From: Candidatus Aminicenantota bacterium
GTDB lineage: Bacteria > Acidobacteriota > Aminicenantia > Aminicenantales > Aminicenantaceae
Length of the DNA: 35,633 bases
Reading direction: 5' to 3'
NCBI GenBank assembly: GCA_020348385.1
Contig: CP070750.1
Coordinates: 541,410 to 577,042 of the forward strand
The notes beneath the pieces are model-generated. The model was given only the letters and a program-made list of their open reading frames with translations, was not told where the DNA came from and searched no databases. This document shows positions 15,640 through 24,399 of this stretch, piece after piece. Positions within the stretch are counted from its first letter, which is position 1. Every line of letters begins with the position of its first letter. Position numbers and translations under genes: made by a program.

Positions 15640-18228
15640 TTATTCGTAACGTAGGGAATCCACTGGATCAGCTATAGCAGCTCTGAAGGTTTGGAAGCTG
15701 ACAGTCAAAAAAGCGATAAGCAGAGCCATGACCGCTGCGAGAACAAAAATGTCGATTCCGATGCTTGTCCGATAAGCATAATTCTGTAGCCACTTGTTCA
15801 TTGCCAAATAAGCTGTAGGCCATGCGATCACATTGGCCACGATGATCCATTTCATGAAATCCCTCGTGAGGAGTAAAGTTATTCCTACAACTGTCGCTCC
15901 CATCACTTTCCTTATCCCGATTTCTTTTGTGCGTTGTTCGGCAATTTGTGCAGCGAGCCCGAACAATCCCAAACAGGAGATGAAAATCGCAAGGAACGTG
16001 AAATACCCGAAAATCCTCCCTGTCTTCTGTTCGCTTCTGTAGAGCCTGTCGAATGTGGCATCCAAAAAGCTGTACTGAAACGGAAAATTGGGAGCAAATT
16101 TATTCCAAACGCTTTCGATATAGCGGATGGTTCCAGAAAATCCTGAAACATCTTGTTGGACTCTGATGCATAAGTAGTTGAAACTTTCCGGCATGATAAA
16201 CATGACCAAAGGTTCGATTGTGTTATTGAGCGGCTGGAAATGGAAATCTTTAACTACCCCTATGATTGTGCCCTCCCTCATTCCCGCATGGATCGGAGCT
16301 GAAAAATGCATTCCCACAGGGGCATCTGTCCCGATTGTTTTGACTGCAGCTTCATTGAGGATATATGCCTCTGTGCTGTCACTCGGGAAGTCTTTGGAAA
16401 AATCTCTCCCTTGAACTATCGTCATGTTGAATGTTTCGATAAAGTCATGGTCGACAATGACCTCAGTCATACGCGACTCTTTTTTGGGATTCTTCCCTTC
16501 CCAATCATATCCCATGTGAATTTTTCTGATCAAAACAGGGGCCTCAGATGTTGCTGTGGCTAGTCTGATCCTGGAATCTCTTAGCAGTTCGTTTTTAAAA
16601 GCCTCGTATTGTTGGGAAGCATTGCCTCTCAAAGGTACAGTGATGATGCGATCCTTTTGATAGCCCAGATTTCTGTTTTGAATGAAATGAAGTTGTTTGA
16701 AAATAATGAATGTTGAGATGATCAGGAAAACGGAGATCGCAAATTGGCAAACGACAAGGATTCTCCGGAAAACCGCCCTTTTTGCTCCACCACGCGTTGG
16801 AATCAAGGCTCCTCTTAGTATATTGACAGGTTTCAATGCGGATAAGAAGAGAGCCGGATAACTTCCGGCTAGGAATCCTGCAAATAGCACGATTCCTGCA
16901 AATCCAAGAATAATGTTCCAATTCCCATGAGGATTCAAAGATAAATGCTTGTTTGTCAGGTTATTGAGGGTCGGCAGCAAAAGGAAAACGAGCGTGACGG
17001 CAAAAACGAGGGCGATCAATGAAAGGAGTACGGATTCTCCGAAGAACTGTTTGACCAAATCCTTCCTCCGTGCACCGGTGACTTTTCTCATCCCGATCTC
17101 TATGGCTCTTGTGGAAGTCCTGGCTGTTGTCAGATTCATAAAATTGATGCAGGCGATAGCGAGGATAAATACAGCGATGATCGAAAAAATATAGATATAC
17201 CGAATGTCTCCGCCCCCATCAGCGGCATAAAGATGGATCCGTGTCAAAGGCTCAAGTTCGAGTTGGGGGCCTTGTCTCACATCGTGTTCCTGCAAAAATC
17301 CGGCAATTTTTGTTTCGAACTGTTTGAACGAAGTATTGTCCTGCAATAAGATATAAGTGTAGAGCTGAAAACGGCCCCAGTTGGTGGGATCACGGTCGCG
17401 TTTTTCAAAAATTTCGAATGGAGCCAAAAAGTCCAGGTCGAAATAAGAATTCTCTGGAATATTTTTGATAACACCAGTGACCGTGAGATCGAGATCGTGG
17501 TTTAACTTCACGTTTTTCCCCAGCGAATCTTCATGGCCGAATAACTTCTCTGCCATCTCTTCAGATATGACTATCGATAGGGGAGAATTGAGAGCAGTTT
17601 TGGCATTTCCTCTTACGAAAGGAAAGGAGAAGATTCCGAGGAAAGATGGGTCCACATACGCTCCGATCTCATCGAACTTTTTATCCTCATAAGTGATCAA
17701 TCCTATAAAATCGTTGACTCTGACCGAATCCAATACTTCCGGAAAATCCTGTTTGAGTGCTGGCCCCACAGGGATAGAAACCACAGGCCATTTTACTCCA
17801 TAATTCTGATCGTTCATAACGATGCGGTGGATATTATTGGCATTCTCATGAAACTTGTCATAATTCAGTTCATCTTGAACCCACAGGTAGATCAAAATGC
17901 AGATGGCCATACCGATGGCCAGCCCAGCAATATTAATGAAAGAAAAAACTTTTTGTCTCATCATTTTGCGGAACGCCACTTTTAGATAGTTTTGAAACAT
18001 GATAAATCTCCAATAAAGGGAATCGGTGATAAACGAAGGTATCGATTTGGCAACCTGTGTCCAGTACCATAGTCTTGCCCGAATGTTCCCTTCTTGCTTT
18101 GCGATCGATGCAAATATTTCGTCGAAGTCACCGATAGCAGAATATCGAATGTTTTTATCGATGGTTTTCGCCAGCAAAAATTGGGCTATTTTAGGTGGTC
18201 TAGAAGAGTATGAATTTTTCTTTTTCAT
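15640..18228 (-). CDS. ABC transporter permease (MacB/FtsX-like) with N-terminal prefix domain
   Basis: 862 residues. Residues 1-76 are a soluble helical prefix, of the kind found on permeases encoded beside PadR regulators; the conventional permease begins at Met77 ('MFQNYLKVAFRKMMRQKVFSFINIAGLAIG'). Then come a MacB_PCD-like extracytoplasmic region and a first FtsX core ('TRAIEIGMRKVTGA'), a second extracytoplasmic region, and a second FtsX core ('QRTKEIGIRKVMGA') ending in NPVDSLRYE... It is a paralogue of the truncated permease at the window start. It overlaps the upstream padR gene by four bases (ATGA), indicating translational coupling. The ATPase must be encoded elsewhere. The likely role is export or mechanotransmission controlled by an unknown ligand sensed by PadR. 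Confidence 0.92.
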   Translation of the reverse strand: MKKKNSYSSRPPKIAQFLLAKTIDKNIRYSAIGDFDEIFASIAKQEGNIRARLWYWTQVAKSIPSFITDSLYWRFIMFQNYLKVAFRKMMRQKVFSFINIAGLAIGMAICILIYLWVQDELNYDKFHENANNIHRIVMNDQNYGVKWPVVSIPVGPALKQDFPEVLDSVRVNDFIGLITYEDKKFDEIGAYVDPSFLGIFSFPFVRGNAKTALNSPLSIVISEEMAEKLFGHEDSLGKNVKLNHDLDLTVTGVIKNIPENSYFDLDFLAPFEIFEKRDRDPTNWGRFQLYTYILLQDNTSFKQFETKIAGFLQEHDVRQGPQLELEPLTRIHLYAADGGGDIRYIYIFSIIAVFILAIACINFMNLTTARTSTRAIEIGMRKVTGARRKDLVKQFFGESVLLSLIALVFAVTLVFLLLPTLNNLTNKHLSLNPHGNWNIILGFAGIVLFAGFLAGSYPALFLSALKPVNILRGALIPTRGGAKRAVFRRILVVCQFAISVFLIISTFIIFKQLHFIQNRNLGYQKDRIITVPLRGNASQQYEAFKNELLRDSRIRLATATSEAPVLIRKIHMGYDWEGKNPKKESRMTEVIVDHDFIETFNMTIVQGRDFSKDFPSDSTEAYILNEAAVKTIGTDAPVGMHFSAPIHAGMREGTIIGVVKDFHFQPLNNTIEPLVMFIMPESFNYLCIRVQQDVSGFSGTIRYIESVWNKFAPNFPFQYSFLDATFDRLYRSEQKTGRIFGYFTFLAIFISCLGLFGLAAQIAEQRTKEIGIRKVMGATVVGITLLLTRDFMKWIIVANVIAWPTAYLAMNKWLQNYAYRTSIGIDIFVLAAVMALLIAFLTVSFQTFRAAIADPVDSLRYE

Positions 18229-18551
18229 GACTCATCGAGCCCCAGAGTGGGCGCATCCTGCCAGATGGCTTCATGGACACGTTTTATTTGGTGCAGAGCA
18301 TTTTTGCCATCAGGTGTAACTTCATAGAAGATTTTATGGCGGCCCCCTCGTGCTGGAATCGGTTCGCCTTTTAGGGTTCTAACCAGTCCCTTTTTGACTA
18401 AGCGGTGGAGTGGAGCGTAGATGGCGCCGACAGACCATTCGTAACCAGTGGAATCATTCACAAGGCTTCGGATTGTTACTCCGTATGCATCTTTTTGAAG
18501 TTTCCAGATTGCCAGCAGAACGATCTCTTCTGACCGGGATAACAAATTCAT
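18225..18551 (-). CDS. PadR-family transcriptional regulator
   Basis: 108 residues from ATG 18551, chosen because AGAGG lies eight bases upstream; a GTG ten codons earlier (18581) is less likely, since it overlaps the putative operator and -10. A winged helix (about 3-90) has the family signatures 'EEIVLLAIWKLQKDAYGVTI', 'SVGAIYAPLHRLVKKGLV' and 'GGRHKIFYEVTPDGKNAL'. The protein is of the short type with one C-terminal helix. It overlaps the permease start by four bases. Linkage to MacB/FtsX permeases is common in this type of genome; the usual model is derepression of the exporter on ligand binding. Confidence 0.93.
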   Translation of the reverse strand: MNLLSRSEEIVLLAIWKLQKDAYGVTIRSLVNDSTGYEWSVGAIYAPLHRLVKKGLVRTLKGEPIPARGGRHKIFYEVTPDGKNALHQIKRVHEAIWQDAPTLGLDES

Positions 18552-18569
18552 GTTTGATTCCTCTCCATC

Positions 18570-18637
18570 ATATGTATTCACTAATAAAACAAATAGCAGA
18601 AAATGTCAAGGAATTTTTTTTATTTGTGAATACAAAT
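18570..18637 (-). promoter_or_regulatory. padR promoter with two operator-like palindromes
   Basis: Leftward promoter: TTGACA (plus coordinates 18604-18609), 17 bp, TATTAG (18581-18586). Operator candidate 1, 18570-18585, reads ATTAGTGAATACATAT on the minus strand and covers the -10. Candidate 2, 18622-18637, reads ATTTGTGAATACAAAT and lies upstream of the -35, with perfect 6-bp arms. The two agree at 14 of 16 positions, and their centres are 52 bp apart, about five helical turns. This fits autorepression, perhaps with looping. Confidence 0.65.
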
Positions 18638-18647
18638 CCCACTTTTA

Positions 18648-18676
18648 TTGAATTTGCCTTAAGATTTTGATAATAC
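18648..18676 (+). promoter_or_regulatory. Weak promoter candidate for the S41 gene
   Basis: TTGAAT (18648-18653) and TAATAC (18671-18676) are 17 bp apart; a better -10, GATAAT (18669-18674), gives a 15-bp spacer. It lies just right of operator candidate 2, so PadR could in principle also affect this gene. Confidence 0.35.
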
Positions 18677-18719
18677 TCTAGGCGAGGTAAAGGAAGAATA
18701 AATAGGGAGTATATTTGAG

Positions 18720-20996
18720 ATGAGGTCAGAAAAACAAAAAAGAAATCGAATCTTATTTATGTTCATGGTGTTTCTCGTTTTGGTATATTCCTTTTGTAAA
18801 ACTGGTGAAGAGAGCCAAGGGATCAAAAATCTCAGGGCTTTCGCAAAACTCTATGGTTATGTCCGTTATTTCCATCCCAGCGATGAGGCCAGTCGAATAG
18901 ACTGGGATCGTTTTGCGATCTATGGGGTGGAAAAGGCAAAAAATGCAAAAAATCCGCAAGAACTTAAATCAATCCTGGAAGAATTATTTTTTCCATTGGC
19001 ACCAACAATCCAAATTTATGATTCAAACAAGAAACCGGATAAGTTGAAGGTGGATATTCCCTATGACACTTCAAGATTGAAGGTCGTTGCCTGGCAGCAC
19101 AAGGGTCTTGGTTTTGGGGCAGCAAATTCAGCTTATTTGAGCATACGGATAAACAGGGAGAACATCCTCAAAGCAGCCACACCAGGAATTCTCACCCAAG
19201 GCATCGATGTAACGGTTTTGCGAGGAAGAGAAATCAAACTTACAGCTTCAGTTAGAGCAGAGGTGGAAGGAGTGGGAAACCAAGGGCACTTGTGGCTTAG
19301 GGTGGACAGAGAGAACAAACAGATGGGGTTTTTTGACAACATGAGCGATCGGCCAATTGTTTCCGAGGAATGGAACGAATATGAAATAAAAGGGAAGGTA
19401 GCTGATGATGCTGTTATGGTCTTTTTTGGGAGCATCCTTCAAGGCACAGGGAAACTGTGGCTGGATGACTTTGAATTATCGACCCTTTCGGATGCTAATC
19501 AGTGGGAACATGTTGACACTAAAAATCCAGGATTTGAACAGGATGAAGTAGGGCAGAAACCGAAGCAGTGGGGTGGCATGAGTCGAGGATACAGTTATAC
19601 GGTCCAAAACCAAGATCCCCACCTCGGGGAAAAGTGCCTTTTGATAGAGAGTGTGGGACAAAAGATGCCCGGTCCACTATTCGATAAATATCCTGAAGTC
19701 GGAGATGTGGTAGATAAGGAGCTGGACGCAGATCTTTCCTGTCAGATTCCCTTGGCTCTCTACACAGACGAGAGTGGAACTTTGGGGAAAAATGTGGAAT
19801 ATCCTGTCGATAATCTTATCTCTGAATTAAATGCAAAAGATTTTGGGGGTCTAAACGCGAACAACGAATTTGTGCGGATGGCTGGCGTGACAATCGCCTG
19901 GAATGTTTTCCAACATTTTTATCCCTATTTTGATGTGGTGGATGTGGATTGGGATCGAGAGCTGACAAATGCCCTGAACTCTGCTCTTAAAGATAAGACA
20001 GAAAAAGATTTTTTCTACACACTCAGCCGGTTGGTTGCCAAGCTCCAGGATGGACATGGGAATGTCTTCCACCCTGTTAGGATGCAGCAGGCAGGCCTTC
20101 CGATCAAGGTCGACTGGATAGAAAATCAGGTTGTGGTCACGGTGTCCAAAGATACGGTCCATTTCAAGCGAGGAGATATCATACTGGAGATCGATGGTAT
20201 CGGAGCGGAGATGGCTTTATTGGATGCTGAAGAATTTATCTCTGGCTCCCCTGAATGGAAGAGATGGAAGTCCCTGAATCGATTCGGCTATGGAGAACCT
20301 GGTACAATGGCCAAGCTCAAGCTGAAAAGGGGCGCAGAAATGCTGGAAATAGAGATAGAAAGAAACTTTAAAGAGTATTTGGTCGAGTCCACAAGGTCCA
20401 ACATCGAAAAACTAGAAAACGGAATTTATTACGTCAACCTGGACAAAGCATCATGGGCCGAAATTAACGTAAGGATTGGTGATTTAGCGAAAGCGAGAGG
20501 AATCATTTTCGACCTCCGGGGTTATCCTAACGGCAATCACCAGATTATTTGTCATCTTCTGGAAAAAAATGACACTTCCAATGCCTGGATGCAGATTCCT
20601 CTCATTATCTATCCGGATCAGGATAACATCGTGGATTATCAGAAAAGGGGATGGGGACTTGCGGCCAAAGAACCCCATATAAGGGGGAAAGCTGTTTTTA
20701 TCATATATGGAGGATGCATAAGCTATGCCGAATCCTTCATGAGTTTCATCGAGTTTTATAAGCTTGCTGAAATCGTGGGCCAGCCCACTGCCGGAACAAA
20801 CGGGAATGTCAATCCTTTTATGCTTCCTGGGGGATTTCGAGTAATTTGGACCGGGATGAAAGTGCTCAAACACGATGGCTCTCAACACCACCTCATAGGA
20901 ATCCAACCCACCGTACCCGCCGAAAGAACGATCCGGGGAGTGATCGAAGGGCGGGACGAGTTTTTGGAAAAAGCCTTGGAGGTTGTTAAGCAATAA
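18720..20996 (+). CDS. S41-family peptidase (C-terminal processing protease type), secreted
   Basis: 758 residues. A hydrophobic signal (about 11-25, followed by Cys26) suggests export, possibly as a lipoprotein, although the lipobox is poor. The N-terminal region begins with 'LRAFAKLYGYVRYFHPSDEA'; residues about 110-260 look like a carbohydrate-binding-type beta region ('GFGAANSAYLSIRI', 'GTGKLWLDDFELS'). A PDZ-like segment (about 455-560, 'RGDIILEIDG') precedes the S41 core. The catalytic Ser668 is in GGCISYAESF, and 'GQPTAGTNGNVNPFMLPGG' follows, as in the family. It therefore probably cleaves peptides outside the cytoplasm. GGGAG lies ten bases before the ATG. Confidence 0.88.
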   Translation: MRSEKQKRNRILFMFMVFLVLVYSFCKTGEESQGIKNLRAFAKLYGYVRYFHPSDEASRIDWDRFAIYGVEKAKNAKNPQELKSILEELFFPLAPTIQIYDSNKKPDKLKVDIPYDTSRLKVVAWQHKGLGFGAANSAYLSIRINRENILKAATPGILTQGIDVTVLRGREIKLTASVRAEVEGVGNQGHLWLRVDRENKQMGFFDNMSDRPIVSEEWNEYEIKGKVADDAVMVFFGSILQGTGKLWLDDFELSTLSDANQWEHVDTKNPGFEQDEVGQKPKQWGGMSRGYSYTVQNQDPHLGEKCLLIESVGQKMPGPLFDKYPEVGDVVDKELDADLSCQIPLALYTDESGTLGKNVEYPVDNLISELNAKDFGGLNANNEFVRMAGVTIAWNVFQHFYPYFDVVDVDWDRELTNALNSALKDKTEKDFFYTLSRLVAKLQDGHGNVFHPVRMQQAGLPIKVDWIENQVVVTVSKDTVHFKRGDIILEIDGIGAEMALLDAEEFISGSPEWKRWKSLNRFGYGEPGTMAKLKLKRGAEMLEIEIERNFKEYLVESTRSNIEKLENGIYYVNLDKASWAEINVRIGDLAKARGIIFDLRGYPNGNHQIICHLLEKNDTSNAWMQIPLIIYPDQDNIVDYQKRGWGLAAKEPHIRGKAVFIIYGGCISYAESFMSFIEFYKLAEIVGQPTAGTNGNVNPFMLPGGFRVIWTGMKVLKHDGSQHHLIGIQPTVPAERTIRGVIEGRDEFLEKALEVVKQ

Positions 20997-21006
20997 ATCT
21001 ATTCCC

Positions 21007-21858
21007 ATGTTTGATAAAGCCGACTGCCGAAGATTTTCTATAGTCCTTTGTTGGTGTATTGTATTTTCTTTGTGTGTTTGTCAAAAAAAGGCACAGGAAA
21101 AGATGCCTCACCCTGAATCCTCGGATCCGGTGATTCTATCATTTGATGTTTATAATCATACCCAAGGTTTTCTTAAAAAGTTTGAAAGAACACTGGAACG
21201 AGGGACTCTTGTGACGGTCAAGATCTCCGAACTAGATGTGGAAGGAGTGGATATTAATAGGATGGTTATCCGCGAGGGTCGGTTTGGCGAGCGGATCGTT
21301 TTTAGTCAAACAGGAGTGGCCATTTTTCAGTCACCACAGCAGGATAATAATTACACCCTCTACTTGATGAATGCCACCAACGGAGCCGATTACAGAAAGG
21401 TGGACACTTGGATAAGCACAAATGAAGGGATTTTGGAGTATGTTCCGCCTTTCAAATGGTACCGGGAAGATAGAAACGATTTCGAAGGTCCCGAGGAGGT
21501 TATCCAGGATGCCATAAACCAGTTGAACGATGCGCTCAATTATTCCTGGGCAAAATACGGGAGTCTTCGAAGGATCGATCAGAGGAAAAACAACAGTTTT
21601 GGTGTAGGGTATGGGTATTGCAGAAACCAATTCGGTTGGCACAGCCCTTACTGGGCGGGAGTTAATCCTGATCACTGTCTAACATACAGAATGAAACTTG
21701 CGACATATTTAGAGGAAATTTTCGAACTCATCACAAGGCTGAATGATATCAATGAGAAAGATACAGCCACTCTTATCACAAATCCGGATACAGGGAATCT
21801 CAACGACGTAGGTAGAGATCTCTTGGCTTATATTTTTATCAAAGACGAAAAAATCTGA
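21007..21858 (+). CDS. Unknown putative lipoprotein
   Basis: 283 residues from ATG 21007; a TTG at 20983 in the same frame would overlap the S41 gene by 14 bases, and neither start has a well-spaced ribosome site. The hydrophobic N-terminus (about 10-26) ends in a cysteine-rich stretch 'LCVCQKK', a plausible lipoprotein signal. I recognise no domain. The middle part (about 30-150) looks beta-rich; the rest is mixed, with 'KWYREDRNDFEGPEEVIQDAINQLNDALNYSWAKYG' helical and a segment rich in aromatic residues and Gly (GVGYGYCRNQFGWHSPYWAG). It may be transcribed with the S41 protease. Confidence 0.7.
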   Translation: MFDKADCRRFSIVLCWCIVFSLCVCQKKAQEKMPHPESSDPVILSFDVYNHTQGFLKKFERTLERGTLVTVKISELDVEGVDINRMVIREGRFGERIVFSQTGVAIFQSPQQDNNYTLYLMNATNGADYRKVDTWISTNEGILEYVPPFKWYREDRNDFEGPEEVIQDAINQLNDALNYSWAKYGSLRRIDQRKNNSFGVGYGYCRNQFGWHSPYWAGVNPDHCLTYRMKLATYLEEIFELITRLNDINEKDTATLITNPDTGNLNDVGRDLLAYIFIKDEKI

Positions 21859-21892
21859 GATTGAGAGAGTTTCTTCCGGGAGGAGGAGTGGT

Positions 21893-22036
21893 GCTGGCTG
21901 TTGAGGAATCTAAGCAACGGCGAGATGCGAGATTCGCTGTAACTGCTGGCACCTTGCCCAGCCAGCCCAACAAGGCATTTTTAGGGTCGCAGAAAAGAAA
22001 CGGCCGCGCAATCCCCTCTATGGGTGATTTGAGGGG
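21893..22036 (+). other. Gap with hairpins before the GH42-like gene
   Basis: This gap lacks a convincing gene. It has an 8-bp inverted pair (GCTGGCTG 21893-21900, CAGCCAGC 21959-21966), a terminator-like CCTTG...CAAGG (21952-21956 / 21971-21975) followed by TTTTT (21978-21982), and a CCCCTC...GAGGGG hairpin (about 22014-22036) just before the ribosome site of the next gene. It may end the upstream transcript or regulate translation. No known riboswitch consensus was recognised. Confidence 0.35.
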
Positions 22037-22056
22037 TGATTTTCAAGGGGGCAAAC

Positions 22057-24357
22057 ATGAATAAACGAATTGTTTTTGGTTCGGGATTGTTATGTATTTT
22101 CTTCTTTTGTACTTTTCTTATATCAATCCCCAGAAAGGGTGAAAGAAAATGGGACTTTTTATATGAGATAAAAAACCACAACGGCACCCCCACACTTTTT
22201 ATCGAAGGGAAACCTTCCTTTTATGGGACCTGGTGGACGGCAGCCCCTGAAGAAAACACATGGATTCGTTCTGATTTTGCGCGTGATAATGCGGTAGATA
22301 CGGGGATCCACATTTATGCTTTTGACGTGGGAAGACTCGAGTGGGCAGGGCCAACAGATGGGCGATCGAGTCATTTCGATTTTTCTTCCGTTGGGGCCCG
22401 ATACAAGCAAGTCCTCGATGTCGACCCTGATGCCCGGTTCCATTTGCGCATCTATCTGGAAATGCACGAAGGATTTCGCAAATGGTGGCACGACCTTTAC
22501 CCTGATGAGGTGGAGGTTTGCTCGGATGGCTCCCAATACAGACAGTCGTTTGCATCCCAAGTGTGGCGCAAGCAAGCAAAAGATTTCCTCCGCGCTTACA
22601 TCCATCACCTCCAGAAAATCGGGCTAGCACATAAGGTTGTATCCTACCAGGTGGGAGCTGGGCACACAGGAGAATGGGTCAAAGGGAAGATTTCGATGTA
22701 TGATTTGACAGGTGATTACAGCAAACCGATGGTGCAACATTTCAGGGACTGGATTAAGAAACACTATAAAGGAGACCTGCAATTTTTCCAAAGGGCCTGG
22801 AATGATACGGAAGTCACTTTTGAAAAAGCGCCAGTCCCCTCGGATATGGAGCAGTTTCGGACCGACCATTTTACCTTTCGCAATCCAAGCAAAGAGCAAA
22901 ATGTCATCGACTATTACAGATGTTTGGCAGATCTCTGCAGCGATCTTGTGATAGATTTTTGTCAGACAGTGAAACAGGCGACCAGTGGGCGATCTCTAGC
23001 TGGGGCCTTTTATGGCTATTTGATGGAGCTTGCGTGGAATGCCGGCTTTTTTAGTGAGGGGCCAGACAGTGAATACTCCACCTATCAGCGGAGCGGACAC
23101 CTGGGATTGATGAAGGTTTTGAATTCTCCGGATGTCGATTTTTTAGTCAGCCCCTATAGTTATGGCTTCCGCGGGATAGGGGGCGAAGGCTGCAGCATGC
23201 TTCCTACCGAATCGCTCAGGATTCACAACAAGCTATACCTTTTTGAGGATGACACGCGTACCCATACCGATGATCATCCTGCCTACGGGCGAGCCATGAA
23301 CTTATATGAAACCCAGGCTATCCTGCGTCGAAACTTGGCTTATGTGCTCACTCATGGGCAGGGGATTTGGTGGTTGGTCAACAAAGGGGCTGTGTTAACT
23401 GATTTGGAGCCCGCTTTTACTCCCATGCTTAAACAGTTTCAGGAAATCGGGGAGTATGCTCTCCAGACAGACCGAGCACCCTCTGCTGAAGTGGCCGTTC
23501 TATTAGATGATGAGAGCTTTTTCTACCAAACGGTGAAAAATGACCTGGATTTTCCGTTGATCTTCAAACAGCGGTTGACCGGCCTTGCCCGAATGGGTGC
23601 GCCCTATGATGTCTATCTTTTGGACGACTTCCTCAAAGGAAGGCTTCGTCCCTATAAGCTTTATATATTTCTGAATGCTTTCAGGTTGAATGATTCCCGC
23701 AGGGAGGCTCTGAAAAAAGAATTGAGAAGGGAAGGGCGAGTGGCTGTCTGGATTTATGCACCAGGTTACATCAAGGACACTCCTAATCTTGGAAATATGG
23801 CCGACTTGACCGGGATCCAGTTTGCCAAAAACGAACACCCATGGCCTGCCTATTTGTATTTCACCCAGTTCGAGCACCCGATCACGGCCAATCTTACTCA
23901 GGATCTAATTTGGGGAACGGATAGTCGGTTGGGCCCTCAATTCTATATCGATGACCCTGAAGCGGACATTCTGGGACAGGTGGTATTTGCTCAAGGAACC
24001 TGTAAGCCTGGCTTCGGACTAAAGACGTTTCCAGCGTGGACTTCGATTTATTGTGCAGTGCCAAACATTCCGTCCACTGTTCTCAGAAAGATTGCCAAGT
24101 TTGCAAAGGTCCATCTCTATAGCGACAAAGGGGATATTTTGTATGCGACTCCCAATCTTTTCGGAGTGCATACCTTAGCCGGCGGAACGAGAACGTTTCA
24201 TCTGCCGAATAAGGTTGAGGTTGTTTATGATCTGTTTGAAAATGAGGTGGTCGCAAAGAACACAGAAAGTTTCGATCTCATTTTGAAACCAGCGACAACG
24301 TCATTGTATTACACGGGAGAAGAAGGCCTTTTAAATCATCTCAAAAATCATCCCTAA
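22057..24357 (+). CDS. GH42-like glycoside hydrolase, exported
   Basis: 766 residues from ATG 22057, preceded by AAGGGGG; an upstream in-frame ATG at 22036 is less favoured. The N-terminus has a signal-like hydrophobic segment (about 5-22). The body resembles a family-42-type beta-galactosidase: a TIM barrel (about 50-430) and then a Rossmann-like trimerisation domain (about 470-640, 'VAVLLDDESFFYQTVKND'). Candidate catalytic residues are Glu206 in 'GHTGEW' (acid/base) and Glu397 in 'YLFEDDTRTH' (nucleophile). Substrate is not readable from sequence, and GH42 membership is by general resemblance, so the family is moderately sure. It may act with the S41 protease and unknown lipoprotein upstream. 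Confidence 0.72.
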   Translation: MNKRIVFGSGLLCIFFFCTFLISIPRKGERKWDFLYEIKNHNGTPTLFIEGKPSFYGTWWTAAPEENTWIRSDFARDNAVDTGIHIYAFDVGRLEWAGPTDGRSSHFDFSSVGARYKQVLDVDPDARFHLRIYLEMHEGFRKWWHDLYPDEVEVCSDGSQYRQSFASQVWRKQAKDFLRAYIHHLQKIGLAHKVVSYQVGAGHTGEWVKGKISMYDLTGDYSKPMVQHFRDWIKKHYKGDLQFFQRAWNDTEVTFEKAPVPSDMEQFRTDHFTFRNPSKEQNVIDYYRCLADLCSDLVIDFCQTVKQATSGRSLAGAFYGYLMELAWNAGFFSEGPDSEYSTYQRSGHLGLMKVLNSPDVDFLVSPYSYGFRGIGGEGCSMLPTESLRIHNKLYLFEDDTRTHTDDHPAYGRAMNLYETQAILRRNLAYVLTHGQGIWWLVNKGAVLTDLEPAFTPMLKQFQEIGEYALQTDRAPSAEVAVLLDDESFFYQTVKNDLDFPLIFKQRLTGLARMGAPYDVYLLDDFLKGRLRPYKLYIFLNAFRLNDSRREALKKELRREGRVAVWIYAPGYIKDTPNLGNMADLTGIQFAKNEHPWPAYLYFTQFEHPITANLTQDLIWGTDSRLGPQFYIDDPEADILGQVVFAQGTCKPGFGLKTFPAWTSIYCAVPNIPSTVLRKIAKFAKVHLYSDKGDILYATPNLFGVHTLAGGTRTFHLPNKVEVVYDLFENEVVAKNTESFDLILKPATTSLYYTGEEGLLNHLKNHP

Positions 24358-24399
24358 AGGTGATTGTCATTTATAGGAGGCACTGTAATATAGTTCATA

